A stretch of DNA of 64,000 nt from Streptomyces vietnamensis (GTDB taxonomy: Bacteria > Actinomycetota > Actinomycetes > Streptomycetales > Streptomycetaceae): positions 6,646,001 to 6,710,000 of the forward strand of contig NZ_CP010407.1 of assembly GCF_000830005.1 (NCBI RefSeq). Reading direction: 5' to 3'. Positions within the stretch are counted from its first letter, which is position 1; each line of letters begins with the position of its first letter. Below, piece by piece: positions 49,558 through 58,531 of the stretch. Below the pieces are notes generated by a model. It ran no database searches. It had not been told where the DNA came from and was given only the letters and a program-made list of their open reading frames with translations. Position numbers and translations under genes: made by a program.

Positions 49558-50496
49558 ATGGATGTACTGAGCGATGTGGTCGCGGTGACGCGGACGGGCC
49601 GGCCCCGGTCGGCGTATGTGCGATGGCATGCCCCGTGGGGACAAGAGTTCTCCTCCGTACCGGGGTCGGCGGGCTTCCAGGTGGTCCTGGAGGGCTCCTG
49701 CTGGCTCCTGCCCGCGGACACAGAACCCATCCGGCTGGGCATGGGAGACGTGGTGTTCCTGCCGCACGGCAAGGGGCACATCCTGGCCGACAGCCCCGAG
49801 ACCCCGGTGGCGACCCCTGCCTGCGCCCCCGACGACCCGGAACCGTACGACGCCTACGCATCGGACAGCCTCGACAGGAGCGGAGACGGCGGTCCGGTCA
49901 CCGTATTGCTCTGCGGGGCCTATCAGCTCGATCCGTCCCGTGCCCACCCGCTGTTGCTGTCCCTACCGGATCTGATCCACCTGCCCGCGCACCCGGGCCG
50001 CCGTGCCGAGTTGGGCTCGGCGGTGAAGCTCCTCGCCGCCGAGCTGGAAAAGCCGGGCCTGGGCACGGACGCGGTCGTCCCGGCGCTCCTGGACACACTT
50101 CTGCTCTATATTCTGCGCATCTGGTTCGACGAACGGCCCCTGAGAGGGGGCCACACCACCGGATGGGCCGCCGCGCTGAACGACCCGCCGGTCACCGCGG
50201 CCCTCCACGCCATCCACCGTGACCCGGCGGCACCGTGGACGGTGGCGAAGCTCGCCGCGGAAGCCGGGCTCTCCAGGGCACCCTTCGCCAAGCGCTTCGC
50301 CCGGCTGGTCGGCCAGCCACCCCTGGCCTACCTGACCTGGTGGCGGATGACCACGGCAGCACGACTGCTCCGGACCTCGGACGCGCCGCTGAGATCGGTT
50401 GCCGCCCAAGTGGGCTACACGTCCGAGTTCGCCTTCGCCCACACGTTCAAACGCACGCACGGCACCCCGCCCGGAACCTACCGCCGGAAGGGCTGA
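49558..50496 (+). CDS. AraC family regulator with cupin domain
   Basis: A 312-residue protein. The N-terminal cupin_6-like domain (FQVVLEGSCWLLPADTEPIRLGMGDVVFLPHGKGH) is followed from about residue 210 by a double HTH (WTVAKLAAEAGLSRAPFAKRFARLVGQPPLAYLTWWRM, then LRSVAAQVGYTSEFAFAHTFKRTHGTPPGTYRR). ATG 49558 is preferred to an upstream start at 49504. It is divergent from the oxidoreductase, 88 bp apart. Confidence 0.9.
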   Translation: MDVLSDVVAVTRTGRPRSAYVRWHAPWGQEFSSVPGSAGFQVVLEGSCWLLPADTEPIRLGMGDVVFLPHGKGHILADSPETPVATPACAPDDPEPYDAYASDSLDRSGDGGPVTVLLCGAYQLDPSRAHPLLLSLPDLIHLPAHPGRRAELGSAVKLLAAELEKPGLGTDAVVPALLDTLLLYILRIWFDERPLRGGHTTGWAAALNDPPVTAALHAIHRDPAAPWTVAKLAAEAGLSRAPFAKRFARLVGQPPLAYLTWWRMTTAARLLRTSDAPLRSVAAQVGYTSEFAFAHTFKRTHGTPPGTYRRKG

Positions 50497-50620
50497 CCCG
50501 GAGCGGCCACGCCTGAACACGTTCAGTCGTACGCGGCCGGGTACGTTCCCGTGTACGCCGACACCATCGAACCGGAGAGCAGGTAGCATGACTGATCGTT
50601 TCAGGATCGCAACTCGTCGA

Positions 50621-50719
50621 TTACTCATCCGCAAGCCGTTGGAAGACGTCGTCGAACTCGCCGGCATCGTGTAGCCCCTTGATCACCTGGGTCATGCTGC
50701 TGATGCCGGGATCGCGCAC
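50621..50719 (-). CDS. Possible small ORF or gene remnant
   Basis: A GTG-initiated frame of 32 codons encodes DPGISSMTQVIKGLHDAGEF and ends FQRLADE. The composition looks like a helical protein end rather than random sequence, and the frame extends about 14 codons upstream before a stop. No ribosome site or family is recognised; it may be the tail of a lost gene. Confidence 0.3.
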   Translation of the reverse strand: MRDPGISSMTQVIKGLHDAGEFDDVFQRLADE

Positions 50720-50790
50720 GATCGAAGTCCCGCCACACTCCCGAAACCCGGAGAAAAGACCAGGTCAGACAGCGGAATTCTGCTGGAGCA

Positions 50791-52053
50791 CTAGGCGGTC
50801 ACATGGACCTGTAGGGGGGCGCGGAAGGAGAGCAGGCCGAGGATCGGCGGTTGCTCGGCCGTCGGGGCGGTACGGGCGTGCGGGAGGCGGCGGGCGGCCG
50901 CGCGGAGGGCGACGGCGGCTTCCGTGCGGGCCAGCGAGGCGCCCGGGCAGCGGTGCCGGCCCACGCCGAAGGACAGGTGGTGGCGGGCGTTGGCGCGGTG
51001 CGGGCACATCCGGTCCGGGGCGTCGAACACCTCCGGGTCCGAGCCGCTGCCCATGAGCATCAGCAGCAGCCGTGCCCCTGCGGGGACGTCCACGCCGCCG
51101 AGCGCCACGGGCTCGGCGGCCACCCGGCGCCAGGTGGTCACCGGCGGTTCGCGGCGCAGCACTTCCTCCACCCACGCCTCGGCCAGGCCGGGTTCGTGGG
51201 CCGCGCGCGCCCACAGGCCCGGCTCGGTCAGGGCCCGGTGCAGCGTGGTGGAGATGAGCTGCCCGGTGGTGGACTGGCCGGCGACGAAGACGAAGAAGCA
51301 GGCGCCGACCGCGGTTTCGACGTCCACCGGTCGGCCGTCGGGGAGGCGGTGGCGGGTCAGCGCCTCGACGAAGCTGCCGGGCCGCGCCGGGGCGGTGCTC
51401 ACGGTGGCGGTGAGCCACTGGTGGAACTCGCCGGCGAGCACGGCCAGTTCCAGCTGCCGCTCGGGCGTGGGCCTGCCCCAGAACAGCTCCAGCGAGGCGT
51501 CGCTCCAGCGGATCAGGGTGGCGGGGTCGACGCCGTCGATGCCGAGGAGCTCCATCAGCACCCGGCAGGGCAGGATCTGGGCGTAGGCCTCGAACAGGTC
51601 GCAGGAGCCGGTCGCGTCGAGGCGCCGCCGAGCGGCGTCGAGGAGCTCGTCGGCGATGCGCTCGATGACGGGGACGGCCGCGGCGACGCGCTGGGCGTTG
51701 AAGAACCGGGTGACCACGCGCCGCAGACCGTGGTGGCTGTCGGTGCCGTTGTTGGCGAGCGCGGGCGGGAGTTTGAAGCCGGCCCGGGCCAGTACCCGCA
51801 GCACGCCCACGGACAGCGGGGTGACGGCGTCCTGCGCGTTGTCGGGGCGGAACGCCGCCGGGTCCAGCAGAACGCGCCGGATGTCGTCGTACCGGCTGAC
51901 CAGCCACAGCCCGGTGCCCGGGTCCCGGTGCACGGGGGCGTCGGCCCGCAGCGCGTCCAGCCAGGGGTAGGGGTCGCGGACGAACCCGTCCCCGAACAGG
52001 TCGAGCCGGGATGTCGCGGCAGATGCGGGCAGGTCGAGGGCCGGGGGAGTCAC
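50791..52053 (-). CDS. Cytochrome P450
   Basis: A 420-residue bacterial class I P450. The I-helix reads FVFVAGQSTTGQ (A-G-x-x-T), the K-helix ExxR is EEVLRR, the PERF-like region is DAPDRMCPHRA, and the heme loop is SFGVGRHRCPGASLAR with the Cys ligand. It needs ferredoxin and reductase from elsewhere; none is adjacent. The GTG start lacks a clear ribosome site. Substrate unknown; the nearby PhyH dioxygenase hints at a small tailoring locus. Confidence 0.93.
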   Translation of the reverse strand: MTPPALDLPASAATSRLDLFGDGFVRDPYPWLDALRADAPVHRDPGTGLWLVSRYDDIRRVLLDPAAFRPDNAQDAVTPLSVGVLRVLARAGFKLPPALANNGTDSHHGLRRVVTRFFNAQRVAAAVPVIERIADELLDAARRRLDATGSCDLFEAYAQILPCRVLMELLGIDGVDPATLIRWSDASLELFWGRPTPERQLELAVLAGEFHQWLTATVSTAPARPGSFVEALTRHRLPDGRPVDVETAVGACFFVFVAGQSTTGQLISTTLHRALTEPGLWARAAHEPGLAEAWVEEVLRREPPVTTWRRVAAEPVALGGVDVPAGARLLLMLMGSGSDPEVFDAPDRMCPHRANARHHLSFGVGRHRCPGASLARTEAAVALRAAARRLPHARTAPTAEQPPILGLLSFRAPLQVHVTA

Positions 52054-52378
52054 GGCCGGACGCTAACACGCACGTGGTCCGGCACCATCCGGGTGTGCCC
52101 GGCCCCGCCATCCTGCCGACACGTCGGGGAAGTCGGCGATCGGTCGGCGTGAGCTCTGTGACACCTGGGGACTGCTGACCAGGCATGTGAACCGTTGTCG
52201 GCTCTAGAAACCGCCCTTGACCTGCAAAGGCATGCAGGGAGCAGACAATCTGTGAGTTGCTTCGTACCGCGCACCATGTTCAAGTCGAAGACCTAGCTGT
52301 CTGGCGTCGCTGCAGTTCGGGGTCATCATGTGCCTTCGGGTCAGCAAACGGTCAGCACGCGTCCTTGCCGTGCCGATG

Positions 52379-52411
52379 CCCTTCGGGCACCCGGGGCGGG
52401 TGCCCGAAGGG
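52379..52411 (-). terminator. Terminator of the PhyH gene
   Basis: A 14-bp perfect stem (CCCTTCGGGCACCC and complement) with loop GGGGC lies 46 nt past the dioxygenase stop. The rest of the gap 52054-52456 shows only a small CCTGCA/TGCAGG hairpin at 52221-52238 and no gene. Confidence 0.88.
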
Positions 52412-52456
52412 AGGGGGATGGTCCGTGACACGGCCGGAACATCGATGAGGTGATGC

Positions 52457-53320
52457 TCAGAGCTTCAGGTGGTCGGCGAGCTCGCGGTAATCGCTCATCC
52501 AGAGGCCGGGGTTGCCGATCGGGTACTGCGACCGGAAGCCGATGAGGCTCTGTACTCGGGGCGACAGGGTTCGGGCCGTCTCCATGGAGACGAGGAAAGG
52601 GTACGCCTCCTCGCCGGTGAGGATGCTCGGCGACAACCCGATGCTGAGCGCGCGGCGGTAGAAGTCGGTGGTCACGTTGGCACCGCCGCCGTGCGCTGTC
52701 TTGCCGCTGAACAGCAGGGCGTCGCCAGCGTTCATGATCGCCGGAATCGTCTGCGCCGGGGTGCCGCGGTCCTCGTAGTCCGGCCAGTGGTTGCTGCCCG
52801 GAATCACCCGGGTGGCCCCGTTCTCCTCGGTGAACTCGGTCAGGGCGAAGAAGAAGTTGACGCCGGTCTCCGGCCCGCTCGGACCCATGCCGATGAACGG
52901 GTACCAGTTCTCCAGGTCACGGTGCAGGGGCTGCGCCCTGTTGCCGGGGCCGACCTCGATGACCTGCCCGGTGACCATCCAGTAGCTGCCGCACTCCTCG
53001 AGGAAGATGGCATCGGCAAGGCCGTGGAGGAGGTCATGGTCGATGATCTCCTTGCGGAAGACCTCGCTGTGGGTGATCAGGTTGGTCAGCCGCTTGGTGT
53101 TGGAACCGAAGAACTCCTTGACCGCCTTGTCGTCGACCGTTGCTCCGGGACGGATCCCGGAAAGGGCGGGCTCGACCTCCGCGTTGAAACGCGCGACCTG
53201 GTCCGAGGTGAGGAAGCCTTCGACGATAACCCCGCCGTCCTCGCGCATGATGCCGAGGATCTCGTCGATCGGTGCGTTGCTGCCGACCCTGCGCAGGCAC
53301 GCAGTGGTGGCTTCAGGCAT
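52457..53320 (-). CDS. Phytanoyl-CoA dioxygenase (PhyH) family protein
   Basis: A 287-residue non-heme Fe(II)/2-oxoglutarate oxygenase. The iron ligands appear as HRDLENW (H-x-D) and the distal His of TAHGGGANVT; the 2-oxoglutarate Arg is probably in FYRRALSIG. Other family blocks are REDGGVIVEGFL and NGATRVIPGSNHW. The start is ATG 53320 (GTG 53326 is an alternative). Members hydroxylate natural-product intermediates; the substrate is unknown. Confidence 0.88.
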   Translation of the reverse strand: MPEATTACLRRVGSNAPIDEILGIMREDGGVIVEGFLTSDQVARFNAEVEPALSGIRPGATVDDKAVKEFFGSNTKRLTNLITHSEVFRKEIIDHDLLHGLADAIFLEECGSYWMVTGQVIEVGPGNRAQPLHRDLENWYPFIGMGPSGPETGVNFFFALTEFTEENGATRVIPGSNHWPDYEDRGTPAQTIPAIMNAGDALLFSGKTAHGGGANVTTDFYRRALSIGLSPSILTGEEAYPFLVSMETARTLSPRVQSLIGFRSQYPIGNPGLWMSDYRELADHLKL

Positions 53321-53641
53321 GGGCACAATCCGTTTCACTTGAACTGCCCGCCGCGGAAGTGTTCCGCGCCCGGTTGCCGTCGGATGACGGCTGAGTGACG
53401 TCGCTCTCAGGCTGGCCTCGATCGATACTGGGATCCACGTCGCTGCGCATCGCTGTGATGCTGTGGACGGTGCAGAGTGCACCGTGGGCTTTTGTGGGGC
53501 CGAGCAGCCCTCCGGCGTGGCCGCTCCGGCCGATTCAGCGCCCTTCTTCAGGAAGCCTGTGTCTCATGGATCAGAGTCGGCACACCGGAGGATGTCGTGG
53601 AGGGCCGGTCACCGGCGAGATTGGGACGGCATCCGCCAGGC
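53321..53641. other. Gap without recognisable gene
   Basis: 321 bp between the dioxygenase start and the SpoIIE pseudogene. It probably contains the dioxygenase promoter. No ORF, repeat or clear operator was recognised. Confidence 0.4.
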
Positions 53642-54837
53642 TCAGGCCGGGAGGGGCTGTTCGGCCCAGATGGCTTTTCCCTCGCGGCTGTGTCGCGCAT
53701 CCCAGCGCTCGGCGAGTTGTGCGACGAACAGCAGGCCGTGGCCGCCCTCGTCGAAGGTCCGGGCGCGGCGCATGTGAGGGGCGGTGTTGCTGGCGTCGAA
53801 GACCTCGCAGGTGAGCGAGGACTGGAGGATCAGCCGCAACTGGATGGGGGTCTTGCCGTAGTGGATCGCGTTCGTCACCAGTTCGTTGACCACGAGTTCC
53901 GTGGTGAAGGAGAGTTCCTCCAGGCCCACGCGGTCAGGCGATCACTCGTGAACGCAGGGGCCCCGGCGGTGGCCGCCGGGTGAGGACGTCGCGCAGCACG
54001 GTGCGCGGCGCGTCCGCGTCTCCTGTACGGCTCTGGATGAGGCCGTCGGTGCACAGGGCCGACAGGCTCCCTTCCGGTAGCTCGAACTGCGCCGTCTCGG
54101 AGGGGAGCCCACCCAGACCGAGGGGCGGGCCGATCGGCATCCCGGCGAAGTCCACCGACGTGGAGGCCGGCCCACCGCCCCAGGTGACCGACGGGGTTCC
54201 CGAGGCCGGCAGGACGTGACCGGCACTCGCCAGGGAGCGAGGCGAGACACCGGGTCGTGGACCGCGTACAGACAGGTGGCGCTGAGCTCACTATCATCCA
54301 GCCCCTCCTCACGCTGCAGCCGGATGACCACGTCGTCGAGGTGCGTGAGCAGTTCGTCCGGCATCAGATCGATGTCCGCGAGAGTGCGGACGGCCGTGCG
54401 CAGGTGGCCCATGGTGGCGGAGGCGTTCAGGCCGTGGCCGACGACATCGCCCACGACGAGCGCCAAGCGGGCTCCGGACAGCGATCACGTCGTACCCATC
54501 ACCGTCCACGCCCGCGCGGGAGCCGCTGGGCACGTAGCGGCGCCGCGGCGCGGTCACGGAAGAACTGGACGAGCCCCAGGGTGTTTCCGCGTGCCTGCAG
54601 AGGCAGGAGTATGACCGAATGGAATCCGGGGACGCCCGGAGGCACGTCGCCTTCCGCCGCTGGGGTCCAGCATGCGGGAGCGGGGGATGTCGTCACCTGG
54701 CGCAGCAGGGGTTGCACGGTGCTCAGGACCCTTGCCGGCTTCGCCGCGAAGGCGTGTGTCCGCCCTGTGACGACGGGGGTTCCCGTCGTGGGCGGACAGC
54801 GGTGCGATGCGGCGCAGCTGAGCATGCTCCATCGTCA
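53642..54837 (-). pseudogene. Frameshifted GAF-SpoIIE-HATPase phosphatase
   Basis: Pieces of one protein lie in order but in different minus-strand frames. They are a GAF end (FHSVILLPLQARGNTLGLVQ, ~54600), the PP2C start (GDGYDVIAV, ~54485), VVGDVVGHGLNASATMGHLR (~54430), then FAGMPIGPPLGLGG to SLSALCTDGLIQS (~54050), and finally the ATPase ELVVNELVTNAIHYG to GHGLLFVAQLAERW (53642-53929). At least three frameshifts separate them. It matches the intact gene at 45002 in architecture. The last 95-codon piece is open and could still be translated. Confidence 0.85.
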
Positions 54838-55076
54838 CGGTGAGTGACCGAAAGGATGCAGGGTCAAGGGACGGCTGGACCGCGCGAGGCCCCAGCCGGG
54901 GCGAGCCCTGCCGACGGCGATCCGCTGAATGTGCAGTGTGCACCGGGCGTGCGGCGTCAACGGTCCATATTGCCGCTGGGCCCGTGCGCGTTCTGCTTGC
55001 AGTGTTGCGCATCACATCGCCGTTGGTGCCACGAATCCCCGGCGGAAGTCCACCACTCACAGGCAGGAAAATCGAC

Positions 55077-55169
55077 ATGACCGGATGGAACTGGGGTGCG
55101 GTGCCGTGCGCCGCACCCCCGAGCCGGCTCCTGACCAGCACGCCCTCCGCCGTAGGAGCCCTCCGATGA
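55077..55169 (+). CDS. 30-residue leader ORF coupled to APC permease
   Basis: The ORF begins MTGWNWGAVPC and ends SAVGALR. AGGA lies 8 nt before its ATG. Its stop codon overlaps the permease ATG as ATGA, so the permease should be translated by re-initiation. Two Trp codons occur within the first six. It may be a regulatory leader peptide or only a coupling device; no family is known to me. The 54838-55076 stretch upstream probably holds the promoter. Confidence 0.55.
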   Translation: MTGWNWGAVPCAAPPSRLLTSTPSAVGALR

Positions 55170-56602
55170 GCGGCACCGGGAGCAAGGGCGCCGGGGAGCA
55201 AGTCGAAACCCCGCACCTCGAAGCCGGGCACCTCGGTCGAGGCACGCTCGTGTCGCTCTCCCTGGCATCGTTCTTCCCGGCGGTCGGCATCGCCCTCGTC
55301 CCGACGCTGGTCCTCACCGCGACCGGGAATGCCACGGCCTGGCACGCGACGCTGCTCGCCGCCGTCTGCGTCGTGCTGATCGGACGCCCGATCATCGTGT
55401 TCGCACGCCGATTCGTCGCGACGGGCTCGCTGTACTCCTACATCTCCGAAGTCTTCGGGCCGTGGGCGCGCTACCTGACCGGAGCGGCCATGGTGAGCGG
55501 CTTCGTCTGCGGGGTCGGCGGGCTCGCCATGCTCGTCGGCCTTTTCGTGGGCAGTTTCGTGCACGGTCGTCAGGCAGACCCGACGGACCTGTCGCCCCTG
55601 GAGTTCCCCACCCAGGTCGTCATCTTCGCGCTCGCCTTCCTGATCGCGTCCGCCATCGCGTACCGCGGGCTGGACAGCTCGGTGCTCATCGTGGTCGGCC
55701 TGGCTGTGCTCTCCATCCCCTTGGTCCTCTTCATCACCATCGCCAGCGCGCGGCACACCGGTCTTCAGCTCGCCACGCAGTTCGACTTCGGCCAGTTCAG
55801 CCTGGGCTCCACGCTTCGTGGCGTCGCCATCGGCATCGCCTTCCTCGTGGGCTTCGAGAGCAGCGCGGCGCTGGCAGCCGAGACGCGTGATCCCCGGCGC
55901 AATGTTCCCGTCGCCATCATGGCGGTGCCCGTCGTGCTGGGTGCCGTCTACACCGTCGCGACGATTCTGCAGGTTCCCGGTCTCCTGCAGGCCGGCGGCC
56001 AACTGGCCGCGGGGGCATCACCACCCGCGGCCCTGGCTGTGCAGGCAGGTCTGGGAACGACCGTGGGGGCGGCCACCGACCTCGTGCTGGCAGCCGCGTG
56101 TTTCTCCTCGCTCATCGCCTTCGTCAACTACGGCACCCGATTCGCGCTGGCCATGGCCGAGGACGGACTCCTTCCGGCGTTTCTGACGCGCATCCACCCG
56201 AAGTTCCACAGCCCCCATGTGGCCATCGTGTCGCTCGCCGTCGCCTGTTTCACGTTCATCTCGGCCGCCGTGTTCCTGGTCGGCGACGTGGCATCCGCCT
56301 ACAACGCCCTCACCACCTTGCTGGTGTACATATGGGCCCTGCCGTACGTGCTGATCGCCGCGGGTGCCATCGTGCTGACGCGCCGGACTGGTGAGCTTCG
56401 CCCGGGCCTGTGGATGTCCGCCGTTCTCGGCGGGGCCGCCATGGCCTGGACCTATGCGAACGGCTGGATAAACCCTCCCGCGGCCCCGGCGGATTCCATG
56501 GCGTGGATCGCTGTGGTCGCTGTCGTCGTCGTCCTCGCTCTGATCGCGCTGAGCTCTCTTCGACGCCGAGGTGCGCGGCAACCCGCGGCGGCCGAAGGCT
56601 GA
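55166..56602 (+). CDS. APC family amino acid/amine permease
   Basis: A 478-residue protein with 12 predicted helices. Typical blocks are SLASFFPAVGIALVPTLVL (helix 1), RRFVATGSLYSYISEVFGP, GFESSAALAAETRDPRRNVP (the family's conserved helix 6/loop) and NYGTRFALAMAEDGLLPAFL. It imports amino acids or amines by cation symport. It is coupled to the 30-codon ORF upstream by ATGA and followed by strong terminators. The convergent flavin amine oxidase suggests amine uptake and oxidation. Confidence 0.9.
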   Translation: MSGTGSKGAGEQVETPHLEAGHLGRGTLVSLSLASFFPAVGIALVPTLVLTATGNATAWHATLLAAVCVVLIGRPIIVFARRFVATGSLYSYISEVFGPWARYLTGAAMVSGFVCGVGGLAMLVGLFVGSFVHGRQADPTDLSPLEFPTQVVIFALAFLIASAIAYRGLDSSVLIVVGLAVLSIPLVLFITIASARHTGLQLATQFDFGQFSLGSTLRGVAIGIAFLVGFESSAALAAETRDPRRNVPVAIMAVPVVLGAVYTVATILQVPGLLQAGGQLAAGASPPAALAVQAGLGTTVGAATDLVLAAACFSSLIAFVNYGTRFALAMAEDGLLPAFLTRIHPKFHSPHVAIVSLAVACFTFISAAVFLVGDVASAYNALTTLLVYIWALPYVLIAAGAIVLTRRTGELRPGLWMSAVLGGAAMAWTYANGWINPPAAPADSMAWIAVVAVVVVLALIALSSLRRRGARQPAAAEG

Positions 56603-56616
56603 GCCGCTGGTGATGG

Positions 56617-56662
56617 CCCGGAAGGGGCGGTGGGTGCCCAGGCACCCACCGCCCCTTCCGGG
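56617..56662. terminator. Hairpin terminator 1 (22-bp stem)
   Basis: CCCGGAAGGGGCGGTGGG begins a perfect 22-bp inverted repeat with only 2 nt between the arms, 14 nt after the permease stop. Confidence 0.92.
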
Positions 56663-56710
56663 CGTCCGGCTCCGGTCTGTGCTCCGGCTCGGCGGGGGCG
56701 GGAAGGCGTG

Positions 56711-56750
56711 CGAAGGGGCCGCGGGCAGTGGCTTGCCCGCGGCCCCTTCG
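56711..56750. terminator. Hairpin terminator 2 (17-bp stem)
   Basis: CGAAGGGGCCGCGGGCA and its complement flank a 6-nt loop. It is independent of hairpin 1. Confidence 0.88.
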
Positions 56751-56804
56751 CGTCGAGAAGGTCCGCCCGAACCGGGTCCGCCCCGAGTCTGCGACGGCTG
56801 GGAC

Positions 56805-56835
56805 GCGGTGGAGGCGCCGCCGGCGCCTCCACCGC
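56805..56835. terminator. Hairpin terminator 3 (14-bp stem)
   Basis: GCGGTGGAGGCGCC and complement with loop GCC end 11 nt before the amine-oxidase stop codon, so it best serves that gene. Confidence 0.88.
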
Positions 56836-56845
56836 CGTCCGGTGG

Positions 56846-58255
56846 CTAGCGGGAGGCCGGGACGCCGGCCGCCTCCGCGGTGGCCAGGGCGGCGACCTCG
56901 GCCGCCGCCCGTTCCCCGGCGATGACGGCACCCTCCAGCGAGCCGGCCCACCTGGGCGAGGTCTCCGAACCGGCGAAGTGCAGACGCCCGGCCGGTTCGG
57001 CGTAGCCCGGCCCGCTGGTGGTGAGGAGCCCCGGCGGCCAGGTCGGGACGCATCCCGTCGTCCAGCGCTCCTCCGTCCAGTTCATCTCGTGGTACTCGTC
57101 GGGATGGAGGGCCTCCTCGCCGAACGCACGGGCCAAGCCCGCGAGGACCGCCTCACGACGCCGGACCGGGTCGGTCGGCATAGGGTCGGGCAGATCCACA
57201 CTCCTCCCGCCGTCGCCTCGCGCGAATCCGACGAGGACGCCCTGCTTCTCCCCGGGCGGCGTGTCGTCGAAGGTCAGCATCAAAGGCGCGCTGTCGCTCA
57301 TGGTCGCGCCGCTGAGGCCCTGACGACGCCAGAAGGGCTCCGGATAGACCACATGGACCTTGTAGGCGTGCAGCATCGACATGCGCTCACCCATGGTCCG
57401 TTGGGGCAGCGGGAGCTGGGGATCCACACTGATGGCCGCGCGGTCGGAAGGGCTCATCGCGACCACCACGCGTCGAGCGTGATGGGTCCGGCCGGGTGTG
57501 TCGACCTCGACGTGGTCGTCGTACTGCCGGATCGCAAGGGTCGGGGAATCGAGGACGACGCGGTCTCCCAGTTCGGCGGCCATCCTCAGGCTCAGCTCGG
57601 CCGACCCGCCGGTGAACGAGCGTTCGTCGCCGCCGGAGAGAGACGCGAGGAGCGTCTCCACGCCGCCGATCGCGCGCAGATGACGGAGGACGAAGAGCAA
57701 GGACAGGTCGCCGGGCGTACCGCCGAGGGTCAGCGTGGCGATGATGGCCCACAGCGTGCGCGCCGTGGCCGACTTGGTGCTGCGGTTCACCCATGACGCG
57801 AAGGTGAGGGCGTCCAGTTCGGCCGCCTCCGGCGTCCCCAGCGCCTCGTCTCCCCGGTAGCGCTTGCCCAGGCGGTCCAGACGGAGCAAGGACCGCGCGA
57901 AGTCCGCCGAACCCAGCGGGTCGGCGGTCCACGGCATCGATCCGCTGAACTTGATCACGCGACCGCGGCGCTCGAACACCGCCTTTCCGCGCTCGTTGTG
58001 GGGCCAGGTCGACACGCCGAGCTCTTCTCCCAGCGCGATCAGCCGCTTGTACTCGGGACCGACCAGCTGGCCGCCTTCCTCCACGTACCGGCCGTTCCCG
58101 AGCCGGTGGAGCTTCGTACGCCCACCGACCCTGTCGCGGGCCTCGAGGACTCGCAGGGAGGTGATGCCCGCCTGGACGAGACGGCGTGCCGAGACGAGCC
58201 CGGACAGGCCGGCCCCCACCACGATCACGTCGACCGTAGAGTTCTCAGGTTCCAT
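56846..58255 (-). CDS. Flavin-dependent monoamine oxidase
   Basis: A 469-residue FAD amine oxidase. It has VIVVGAGLSGLVSARRL (dinucleotide motif), EARDRVGGRT, GRYVEEGGQLVGPEY, and the C-terminal FAD motif LHFAGSETSPRWAGSLEGAVIAGERAA. It oxidises primary or secondary amines to aldehydes, ammonia and H2O2. There is no signal peptide, so it is cytosolic. It sits among an APC permease and an ActP-like symporter, pointing to catabolism of an imported amine and use of the acid product. Confidence 0.92.
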   Translation of the reverse strand: MEPENSTVDVIVVGAGLSGLVSARRLVQAGITSLRVLEARDRVGGRTKLHRLGNGRYVEEGGQLVGPEYKRLIALGEELGVSTWPHNERGKAVFERRGRVIKFSGSMPWTADPLGSADFARSLLRLDRLGKRYRGDEALGTPEAAELDALTFASWVNRSTKSATARTLWAIIATLTLGGTPGDLSLLFVLRHLRAIGGVETLLASLSGGDERSFTGGSAELSLRMAAELGDRVVLDSPTLAIRQYDDHVEVDTPGRTHHARRVVVAMSPSDRAAISVDPQLPLPQRTMGERMSMLHAYKVHVVYPEPFWRRQGLSGATMSDSAPLMLTFDDTPPGEKQGVLVGFARGDGGRSVDLPDPMPTDPVRRREAVLAGLARAFGEEALHPDEYHEMNWTEERWTTGCVPTWPPGLLTTSGPGYAEPAGRLHFAGSETSPRWAGSLEGAVIAGERAAAEVAALATAEAAGVPASR

Positions 58256-58438
58256 GTATTCCTCGCTCTACCCGGATCTTGTGCTTCAGTTCACCTTCGC
58301 GACCGGCTTCGCCACCGCTCTACGCCAACCCCCACCGGGTGCGGTCCGCCGGCGGTGCACTGTTCACCAGGCTCTGGGGAGGGCCCTTCGTTCTGTTCGC
58401 CGGGAATTCGGGGGCATCGACGGGCAGGCCCCCAGGAG

Positions 58439-58486
58439 CACGGGGTGGGTCCCCGACCCGTACTGCGGTCGGGGACCCACCCCGTG
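58439..58486 (-). terminator. Terminator of the symporter operon
   Basis: A 20-bp perfect stem starting CACGGGGTGGGTCCCCGACC with an 8-nt loop lies 46 nt past the symporter stop. Confidence 0.9.
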
Positions 58487-58531
58487 AGTGAGAAAGCGGC
58501 CTTCTCGGCGCCGGCGGCGTGCTGTGAACCG

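Noticed and set aside
50791..53320. A natural-product gene cluster around the P450 and PhyH dioxygenase
   Set aside because: No synthase, carrier protein, precursor peptide or transporter is adjacent, so calling a cluster would be unsupported.
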